Below are positions 22,712 through 28,405 of a stretch of DNA of 28,405 nt, piece after piece. A model generated the notes under the pieces. The model was not told the origin of the DNA, did not search any database, and saw only the letters and a program-made list of their open reading frames with translations. Location: the NCBI GenBank assembly GCA_046309355.1, contig JBKCPL010000037.1, positions 1 to 28,405 of the forward strand. The letters are read 5' to 3'. This DNA is from CAYSBE01 sp046309355 (GTDB lineage Bacteria; Bacteroidota; Bacteroidia; UKL13-3). Made by a program: the position numbers and the translations under genes. How positions within the stretch are numbered: position 1 is the first letter of the stretch; every line of letters starts with the position of its first letter.

Positions 22712-24226
22712 TTACGGCAACAATCTTCCGTACATGCGCGGAAACGGAATACTTTCACGCACGTGAGGCAATTTGCATACCCAGGTTACCAGTCGCTCAA
22801 GACCAAGACCGAAACCTGCATGTGGCACCGAACCATACCTGCGCAAATCGAGGTACCATTCGAATGCTTCAAGGGGCAATTCGTGTTCTTTAATTTTTTC
22901 GACAAGCAACTGCTCGTTGGTTTCGCGTTCGCCACCGCCTACTATTTCGCCATACCCTTCAGGAGCCAGCGTATCTACACCTCGGGCAAATCGATTGTCG
23001 TTGGGGTCACGTTTCAGGTAAAAGGCCTTCACCTGATGCGGCCAGTTGTATACCATAATGGGCACATCAAACAGGCGTGTCAGCACTGTTTCATCACTTC
23101 CGCCAAAATCGTTTCCGTATACAAAGCTGCGGGCGCTATTTAGCCATTGAGGTATGTTGCGTTGCTGTTCTTCCAGATCAACCAGTTCCTGTTTCAGCTT
23201 ATCTATTTTAGCCTGATTAAATCCTATTTCGCCTTTTTTCATGCCGGGTGTTTTCATGCGCTCTTCGCGTTCAGCAATTTCTTTGTGCACTTCAACTACA
23301 CGGGCATCTACGTTTTTAAGTTCCTCTTCCAGCGAGGTGATGGCATTTTTACCGTTTACATCCTGTTCGCCTTTAATAATTTTTACCGCCTCATCGTACG
23401 TCAGGCGAGGAAAAGGCTTCACTATTTGCTGAAGCACGGCAGTATCACGTCCTATAGCTTCCAGTTCGGTGGGGCATTCACTCAGCACATCGGTTACTAC
23501 TTTGCGCAGGAAGCGTTCAATCAAATCCATATTATCAAAAATATCGAAGAATGCCATCTCGGGTTCAATCATCCAGAACTCGGAAAGATGCCTGCGTGTT
23601 TTTGATTTTTCGGCCCGAAAGGTGGGACCAAACGTATAAATTTTTCCCATGGCCATGGCCATGGCTTCGCCATACAACTGACCCGATTGCGATAAGTAAG
23701 CGGGTTCGCCATAGTATTCGGTTTCAAAAAGGTTGGTGGTGCCTTCGCAGGCGTTGCCTGTAAAAATGGGGGCATCCATTTGTACAAATCCCTCTTGCTG
23801 AAAAAACTGATGTATGGAATAAATAATTCGGTTGCGAATGCGCATGATGGCCCATTGGCGCTGACTGCGAAGCCACAGGTGGCGGTGATCCATCAAAAAG
23901 TCGACTCCGTGTTCTTTTTTGGCTATAGGGTAATCTTTGGCTACCTGCAGTGGCGTAAGTGCTGTTACCCGCACCTCATAGCCACCCACTTGTTTTTCGT
24001 CTTTTACCACGGTTCCGCTAAGCTCAACCGATGATTCGAGGGTGAGGCTACGGGCGTTTTCAAATATTTGCTCACTTACTTGCGTAGCATCGGTAACGCA
24101 CTGGCACAAGCCCGATCCGTCACGCATGATTATAAATACCAGCCCTTTGCTTTCTCGTTTATTAGCAACCCATCCTTTTAGTGTAACTGGTTGCCCTTCA
24201 TGCAATCGCAAATCTTTAATATACAT
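22712..24226 (-). CDS. asnS: Asparaginyl-tRNA synthetase, 504 aa
   Basis: A class IIb synthetase that charges tRNA-Asn with asparagine. The N-terminal OB-fold anticodon-binding domain (about residues 1-105) has VTLKGWVANKRESKGLVFI and MRDGSGLCQCV. The catalytic core begins near 125 and carries motif 2 (FRAEKSKTRRHLSEFWMIEP) and motif 3 (GFGLGLERLVTW). The stretch GQLYGEAMAMAMGKIYTFGP is diagnostic for AsnRS rather than AspRS. Compared with E. coli (466 aa) there is a charged, helix-rich insertion at about residues 281-366, after EAVKIIKG and before SFVYGNDFGG, likely a coiled-coil hairpin. The rest aligns closely with E. coli by eye. It is divergent from rpoN, a gene order typical of Bacteroidota. 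Confidence 0.96.
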   Translation of the reverse strand: MYIKDLRLHEGQPVTLKGWVANKRESKGLVFIIMRDGSGLCQCVTDATQVSEQIFENARSLTLESSVELSGTVVKDEKQVGGYEVRVTALTPLQVAKDYPIAKKEHGVDFLMDHRHLWLRSQRQWAIMRIRNRIIYSIHQFFQQEGFVQMDAPIFTGNACEGTTNLFETEYYGEPAYLSQSGQLYGEAMAMAMGKIYTFGPTFRAEKSKTRRHLSEFWMIEPEMAFFDIFDNMDLIERFLRKVVTDVLSECPTELEAIGRDTAVLQQIVKPFPRLTYDEAVKIIKGEQDVNGKNAITSLEEELKNVDARVVEVHKEIAEREERMKTPGMKKGEIGFNQAKIDKLKQELVDLEEQQRNIPQWLNSARSFVYGNDFGGSDETVLTRLFDVPIMVYNWPHQVKAFYLKRDPNDNRFARGVDTLAPEGYGEIVGGGERETNEQLLVEKIKEHELPLEAFEWYLDLRRYGSVPHAGFGLGLERLVTWVCKLPHVRESIPFPRMYGRLLP

Positions 24227-24332
24227 TTTCGTGTTTGTTTCGTTACTTTGAGCCTGCGAAAATACAAATATTTATGAGCCCGTTATGTGCGCATTAAATG
24301 TTTGGCATCATTTTTAGTAGCCCTTTCGTAGT

Positions 24333-25820
24333 ATGTTAAAACAAGGCCTTCAACAAAAGCTGTTGCAAAAACTATCTCCGCAGCAAATACAGTTTATAAA
24401 ACTGCTGCAGCTAAACAGCATGGACCTAAACCAGCGGGTAGAAGATGAAATGATGGAAAACCCCGCACTGGTTAAGGGTGACGATGACGATGCATACGAA
24501 GATGTAGCCAAAACCGAAAACCTGAGCGAAGACGAACTGGCCCCCGATGACACAGCCGGTGAAAACCTATCGGTGGACGACTATGCGGGCGATGACGACA
24601 TAGATGTAAAAGATTACGTAAGCGATGACTACGATACCGATGGGTTTCACCTGAGCGATGACGGTGCCGAGGAAGACAGAAAAGAAAATCCGCTGGCCGA
24701 CAGTACCTCCTTTCACGATTCGCTACTGGAGCAGTTTAATGCCATTGCAGACGATGAAAAAGAACTCGCCATCGGACAGCAAATAATTGGTACCATAGAT
24801 GATGACGGCTATCTGCGCAGACCACTGGAAGCCATACAAAACGACCTGGCATTTTCACAAAACATAGAGGCCTCGGCTGAAGAAATGCAGCACGCATTGC
24901 ACAAAATACAAAAGCTTGACCCAGCCGGTATTGCAGCTACCAGCCTGCAGGAGTGCCTTCTGCTGCAACTTAAACGGAAAAATCACGAAAAGCCCGAAGT
25001 GGTTGTGGCTGAAAAAATCATTAAAAACCACTTTGATGATTTTACCAAAAAGCACTACGAAAAACTGAGCAGGCAACTTAAAATAAACGATGACGAACTA
25101 AAGGCCGCTATCACTGTAATTACACATCTTAATCCTAAGCCGGGCGAATCGGTTGGAAGTTCACAGGCCGCCTATATCATTCCCGATTTTATACTGGTAG
25201 AGCACAACGGCAAACTAAGCGTGCAGTTGAATGCGCGCAATGCCCCCGACTTACGCATTAGCCGCAGCTATATGGAAACCCTGCGTGGATACGACAAAAA
25301 TCCCACACAAAACAAAGAGCTCAAACAAACCGTTCAGTTCATCAAGCAAAAACTAGATAGCGCCAAATGGTTTATCGACTCGATAAGGCAGCGGCAACAA
25401 ACCCTTTTGCTAACCATGTCGGCTATATTAAAATACCAGTATGCCTATTTTGAATCGGGTGACGAGGCTCGGCTGAAGCCCATGATACTAAAAGATATTG
25501 CCGAACAAATTGGCCTTGATATTTCAACGGTATCTCGTGTGGCCAGCAGCAAGTATGTGCAAACCGACTTTGGTGTGTTGCCCCTTAAGTTTTTCTTTAG
25601 CGAAGGCATACAAAATGAAGAAGGCGAAGAAGTGAGCAGCCGCGAAGTGAAAAAAATACTGAAAGATGCTATTGAAGCCGAAGACAAACGGAAGCCTCTG
25701 CCCGATGAGCAGCTGATGGAAATACTAAAAGATAAGGGATACCACATTGCCCGCAGAACTGTAGCCAAATACCGTGAACAAATGAATATTCCGGTAGCAC
25801 GATTAAGGAAAGAAATTTAG
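24333..25820 (+). CDS. rpoN: RNA polymerase sigma-54 factor RpoN, 495 aa
   Basis: Sigma-54 directs RNA polymerase to -24/-12 promoters and needs AAA+ activators. Region I (residues 1-48) is glutamine- and leucine-rich: LQQKLLQKLSPQQIQFIKLL with the usual ENPAL. Region II (about 50-128) is extremely acidic. The core-binding domain follows (about 130-330), then the helix-turn-helix (KDIAEQIGLDISTVSRVASS) and the RpoN box ARRTVAKYRE (about 474-483), both intact. Length is normal. No obvious sigma-54 promoter (GG-N10-GC) appears in the intergenic regions I checked, and no AAA+ activator is in the window, so its targets lie elsewhere. It diverges from asnS across 106 bases. Confidence 0.97.
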   Translation: MLKQGLQQKLLQKLSPQQIQFIKLLQLNSMDLNQRVEDEMMENPALVKGDDDDAYEDVAKTENLSEDELAPDDTAGENLSVDDYAGDDDIDVKDYVSDDYDTDGFHLSDDGAEEDRKENPLADSTSFHDSLLEQFNAIADDEKELAIGQQIIGTIDDDGYLRRPLEAIQNDLAFSQNIEASAEEMQHALHKIQKLDPAGIAATSLQECLLLQLKRKNHEKPEVVVAEKIIKNHFDDFTKKHYEKLSRQLKINDDELKAAITVITHLNPKPGESVGSSQAAYIIPDFILVEHNGKLSVQLNARNAPDLRISRSYMETLRGYDKNPTQNKELKQTVQFIKQKLDSAKWFIDSIRQRQQTLLLTMSAILKYQYAYFESGDEARLKPMILKDIAEQIGLDISTVSRVASSKYVQTDFGVLPLKFFFSEGIQNEEGEEVSSREVKKILKDAIEAEDKRKPLPDEQLMEILKDKGYHIARRTVAKYREQMNIPVARLRKEI

Positions 25821-25849
25821 CGTTTTTTATACCTCCTTGTGTTTACTGC

Positions 25850-25883
25850 CTACCGCGGCAGCGATACGTTGCCGGTAGCAACG
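25850..25883. repeat. Overlapping alternative hairpins after rpoN
   Basis: CTACC-GC-GGCA (25850-25860) can pair with TGCCGGTAG (25870-25878), and CGTTGC (25867-25872) can pair with GCAACG (25878-25883). The two stems share bases, so only one can form at a time. There is no T-tract, so this is not a standard terminator. It lies 30 bases after the rpoN stop. Confidence 0.4.
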
Positions 25884-25963
25884 CTCATATTGCTGGCGAA
25901 CTTAACACATAAGAAAGGCTGATTTTTCCAAAATTTCCTATGCTGAAATTGGGTCAATAATTG

Positions 25964-25995
25964 TTTGCGAAGCTGTTTCATAACCCATTATTTTG
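25964..25995 (+). promoter_or_regulatory. Likely promoter of the cyclophilin gene
   Basis: TTTG (25964-25967), a 20-base spacer, and TTATTTTG (25988-25995, seven of eight matches to TAnnTTTG). The start codon at 26003 lies only seven bases after the -7 box, so the mRNA would have almost no leader. Confidence 0.45.
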
Positions 25996-26002
25996 CATCC
26001 AT

Positions 26003-26605
26003 ATGAAAAAAAGTATTGTATTCGCATTAAGCGCACTATTAACACTAGCCGCATTTGCAGGAAAAAAGCCTAAGTTAGAAAAGGGCCTGTATGCACAACT
26101 AGAAACTACACGTGGCACTATACTAATACGCCTTGAATATGAAAAAGTGCCCCTCACGGTCGCTAATTTTGTGGGGCTTGCCGAAGGGAAAATTCAGAAC
26201 ACAGCAAAAGCCGCAGGCACGCCTTACTACGATGGACTAACATTTCACCGGGTAATTGCCAACTTCATGATACAAGGTGGCGACCCCCAGGGAAACGGCA
26301 TGGGCGGGCCGGGCTATAAGTTTAGAGACGAGTTTGTACCTGAGTTTAAATTTACCGGACCGGGCATACTGGCTATGGCAAATGCTGGACCAGGCACCAA
26401 TGGCAGTCAGTTTTTTATCACACATGTAGCTACTCCATGGCTCGATAACAGGCATACTATTTTTGGTTTTGTAGTAACCGGACAGGATGTGGTAAATGCC
26501 GTACAGCAAGGCGATACAATAACTAAAATAAAAATCATCAGAAAAGGTAGGCCCGCTAAAAAGTTTGATGCAGCCAAGGTGTTTGAAGCTGAGCGAAACA
26601 AGTAG
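26003..26605 (+). CDS. Exported cyclophilin-type peptidyl-prolyl isomerase, 200 aa
   Basis: Catalyses cis-trans isomerisation of proline peptide bonds and helps proteins fold in the periplasm. The start is the ATG at 26003; an earlier in-frame start at 25961 would add residues before the signal. MKKSIVFALSALLTLAAFAG is a signal peptide. The cyclophilin domain runs from about residue 28 to 195: FHRVI (81-85) with the catalytic Arg83, FMIQGGDPQGNGMGG, MANAGPGTNGSQFFIT and WLDNRHTIFG. Trp146 occupies the position of Trp121 in human cyclophilin A. All key residues are present, so it should be active. It follows rpoN after about 180 bases and has its own promoter candidate. Confidence 0.94.
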   Translation: MKKSIVFALSALLTLAAFAGKKPKLEKGLYAQLETTRGTILIRLEYEKVPLTVANFVGLAEGKIQNTAKAAGTPYYDGLTFHRVIANFMIQGGDPQGNGMGGPGYKFRDEFVPEFKFTGPGILAMANAGPGTNGSQFFITHVATPWLDNRHTIFGFVVTGQDVVNAVQQGDTITKIKIIRKGRPAKKFDAAKVFEAERNK

Positions 26606-26761
26606 TACCCCATAAAACAAAATTAAACGGCTGTACAAAGCCCGGTTTTTAAAAACAGGCGCATGCACTGCGAAAACGATCGGTCGCAAGCCATCCCGCT
26701 TCCGCGTGACCCTGTCGTGTGGTTATCGGTTAACTGTTAGTACTGACTTTAAAGGGTATTT

Positions 26762-26817
26762 CGATGCTTCGAGTGCGCCTTCGACACTTCGACAGGCTCA
26801 GTGTCCGCAGGGCATCG
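26762..26817. repeat. Nested palindromic element with TTCGACAGGCTCAGTG core
   Basis: CGATGC (26762-26767) pairs with GCATCG (26812-26817), and inside it GACACT (26783-26788) pairs with AGTGTC (26800-26805). The core CTTCGACAGGCTCAGTG is, from memory, a widespread interspersed bacterial repeat; a genome search would settle it. Confidence 0.6.
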
Positions 26818-26838
26818 CTAAGCAATCTCTGCAAAACC

Positions 26839-26993
26839 AACTTCGAACTAAATACAAGTTCTCGATACGCGCTAGTGCGCAGGCAACCCCATGCTACCTT
26901 AAGGCAGGCTCGAACTGACTCTGAACTTCGAACTTCGAACCTGCCCGCAGAGCGCTGGCCATAAGCAGAGCAGGCGGGCTAATAACTTCGAAC
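26839..26993. repeat. Repeated AACTTCGAAC decamer, four copies
   Basis: The near-palindromic decamer AACTTCGAAC occurs at 26839-26848, 26924-26933, 26931-26940 (overlapping the second) and 26984-26993. The last copy supplies the final codons of the minus-strand T9SS gene. Confidence 0.6.
26943..26978. repeat. Inverted repeat at the end of the T9SS gene
   Basis: GCCCGC (26943-26948) pairs with GCGGGC (26974-26979) across about 25 bases. It begins exactly at the stop codon of the minus-strand gene. It lacks a T-tract in either direction, so it may stabilise the mRNA end rather than terminate. Confidence 0.5.
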
Positions 26994-28361
26994 TAATTTT
27001 TTCGTTACCCTTTGCCCATTTTCTAATTGCAATTGCAAAAAATACAGCCCTTGTGGCAGTTGGGATATATCAATATTATTATCATTTTCCAACACACCGC
27101 TTTGTACTTGTGTACCGCTGGTGTTGTTGATGGTGTAGCTTTCTAGTTTGACCGGGCTTGTAATGTGCACCTGCGTGGTGGCGGGGTTGGGGCTGGTTTG
27201 TATTTGTGCAGCAAGGTCTTGCACCTCTTGCACACTGTTGATTCCCCCGTGGGGTTCTGCTTTGATGAAAGCCATATCGCCATCTGTAGCAAAAATGCCG
27301 GCCATACCTGTAGCAAACAAACCTCCATCTTGTGCTTCGTTTATGTAGTAAAAGTCTGATCCTGGCCACTTTGATTTTACTTGGTATATAGTTTGAAAAT
27401 TTGAATCTAACTTTCGAATTAAATCATTTCTACCACAAACAACATAACCACCATCTTGAGTTTGTGTAACATATCTTAGATCATCATACTCTATATATTT
27501 ATCTATTGTTCCTGAAGTGTCAATTTTCGCTATATAATCTACCGTAGTATATTTCGATCTTAAACGCATCAATAATTTCTTTTTATCAATTGATTGATTA
27601 ACTCTAAAAACAGTTGAAGGTAAAATATTTGATCCTGTCATACTATTAAAGGGAAAATCTGACTTAATTAGGTTTGCAGAAGTATCTAATGTATGCATGA
27701 AAATACTATCTGAGTTAGTGATGTATCCGAGCACGCCAATTTGCTGATTTCCAGAAATAAATAAATTCCAGGGTACGATATTTTTACCTGAAGCTAGATT
27801 ATTAATTATAATTTTCTTGAACCATAAAATTTCAAGTGATTTTAAATCCATTTTCATAAGAAAATAGAAGTTATTTGAATCGGGGATTTCATAAATTATA
27901 GTTGAGTATATATATCCATTATGTAATAATATGTTAGCCCCACCTCGTAACATAGTATTATGATTATTTGGTATAAACTTATACTTATCTTGAATTAATT
28001 CTCCAGAATTTATATCTATTTTAAAAATACGTGCACTCACATCTCCTGCTGCAACTAATATTACATTTGAGTCTATTTGATACATTTTTCCTACCAAGCC
28101 ATAGGCATTATTCTCCGGGTAAATCCTGTACCAAATAACCTCATTATTACAATTTATACGCGATAAAACGGTTAGCTCCGGATTCGCACCACAAGCACCT
28201 CCACCACCAACTATAAAATCCCCGTTCCAAAGTTCTAAAGCAAAGTAAGAGGCATCTCTTTCATCACAAATATCTTTGCTATACGAAAATGAGCATTGGG
28301 ATTTGCAAACACTGTAGTTTATTAATAATGTAAGTAGTAATATTATACTGTTTAACTTCAT
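26979..28361 (-). CDS. Secreted T9SS-sorted protein, likely beta-propeller, 460 aa
   Basis: A signal peptide (MKLNSIILLLTLLINYSVCKSQ) is followed by about 350 residues with strand-rich repeats of the type TQDGGYVVCGRND-IRKLD and EAQDGGLFATG, which suggests a beta-propeller fold. Five cysteines in the first 75 residues (CSFSYSKDIC, GGGGACG, INCNN) may form disulfides. The last 75 residues are a T9SS type A sorting domain (TSPNPATTQVHITSP, then IDISQLPQGLYFLQL and a basic end). No enzyme motif is visible. Base composition changes sharply inside the gene: the 5' two thirds (28361 to about 27360) is very AT-rich, the 3' third is balanced. The final codons lie in a copy of the AACTTCGAAC repeat. 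The ATG is 12 bases from a perfect hairpin. Confidence 0.85.
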   Translation of the reverse strand: MKLNSIILLLTLLINYSVCKSQCSFSYSKDICDERDASYFALELWNGDFIVGGGGACGANPELTVLSRINCNNEVIWYRIYPENNAYGLVGKMYQIDSNVILVAAGDVSARIFKIDINSGELIQDKYKFIPNNHNTMLRGGANILLHNGYIYSTIIYEIPDSNNFYFLMKMDLKSLEILWFKKIIINNLASGKNIVPWNLFISGNQQIGVLGYITNSDSIFMHTLDTSANLIKSDFPFNSMTGSNILPSTVFRVNQSIDKKKLLMRLRSKYTTVDYIAKIDTSGTIDKYIEYDDLRYVTQTQDGGYVVCGRNDLIRKLDSNFQTIYQVKSKWPGSDFYYINEAQDGGLFATGMAGIFATDGDMAFIKAEPHGGINSVQEVQDLAAQIQTSPNPATTQVHITSPVKLESYTINNTSGTQVQSGVLENDNNIDISQLPQGLYFLQLQLENGQRVTKKLVRSY

Positions 28362-28373
28362 ACTATTTGTTTA

Positions 28374-28405
28374 AACACCCCAATTGACAATTTAATTGGG
28401 GTGTT
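28374..28405. terminator. Perfect 12-pair hairpin at the right edge
   Basis: AACACCCCAATT (28374-28385) pairs perfectly with AATTGGGGTGTT (28394-28405) around GACAATTT. It ends 12 bases before the ATG of the minus-strand T9SS gene. It may be the terminator of a gene to the right, or a structure in the T9SS gene's leader; the window stops here, so any T-tract beyond the edge is unseen. Confidence 0.5.

Larger units (their letters stand above)
26606..26978. other. Gene-free nest of small repeats
   Basis: This 373-base gap between convergent genes holds no convincing ORF. It contains a nested palindrome (26762-26817), four copies of AACTTCGAAC (26839, 26924, 26931 and 26984, the last inside the next gene), a short GCGC-TAGT-GCGC hairpin (26869-26880) and a larger inverted repeat (26943-26978). 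It looks like a landing area for interspersed elements. Confidence 0.65.

Noticed and set aside
24227..24332. Sigma-54 promoter between asnS and rpoN
   Set aside because: TTGGCATCATTTTTAG resembles the -24 half, but the GC of the -12 half is not at the required ten-base distance.
1..28405. tRNA or rRNA genes
   Set aside because: I looked in all intergenic gaps for T-loop and cloverleaf patterns and for rRNA-like conserved stretches and found none.

Overview
The window comes from a member of the Bacteroidota, most likely an environmental lineage near the Chitinophagia/Sphingobacteriia. Two secreted proteins end in type IX secretion (T9SS) type A sorting domains. One clear promoter fits the Bacteroidota form TTTG-N19-TAnnTTTG. 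Signal peptides end in the typical AQ cleavage site, spmA and spmB are fused, and asnS and rpoN lie head to head. I saw no rRNA, tRNA, CRISPR array, integrase or full insertion sequence.

Layout. (1) 1-2380 is AT-rich accessory DNA: three small orphan lipoprotein-type genes sit between copies of a REP-like palindrome family. (2) 2383-3198 holds a small exported protein, a possible decayed ORF and a terminator. (3) 3199-7740 on the minus strand is the rimP-nusA-infB operon, with its promoter and a leader hairpin just before rimP. (4) 7887-10732 on the plus strand holds tatC, then rpiB, a MeaB/ArgK GTPase and an FMN reductase-like gene, the last three tightly packed. (5) polA (minus) is followed by a CPBP-family membrane protease (plus). 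(6) A T9SS-exported subtilisin (minus) diverges from a long-chain acyl-CoA ligase (plus), whose end overlaps an outer membrane protein gene; the spmAB fusion follows. (7) A POTRA-less Omp85-type barrel and asnS (minus) diverge from rpoN (plus), which is followed by an exported cyclophilin. (8) A 370-base nest of small repeats leads into an AT-rich T9SS-sorted protein (minus) that reaches almost to the right edge.

Most of the window is ordinary core genome: translation, transcription, replication and envelope genes. The least explained part is the first 2.3 kb. There, palindromes in opposite orientations bracket two AT-rich lipoprotein cassettes (172-948 and 1365-1901). The palindromes come in a short form and a long form that differ by a clean 20-base segment in the loop, and that segment can fold into its own hairpin. 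Two copies carry GTAG or GGAG at the hairpin base, a hallmark of REP elements mobilised by RAYT transposases. No RAYT gene is in the window, so the link is an inference. Other points worth a second look are the terminator-like hairpin in the rimP leader and the abrupt change in base composition inside the last T9SS gene.
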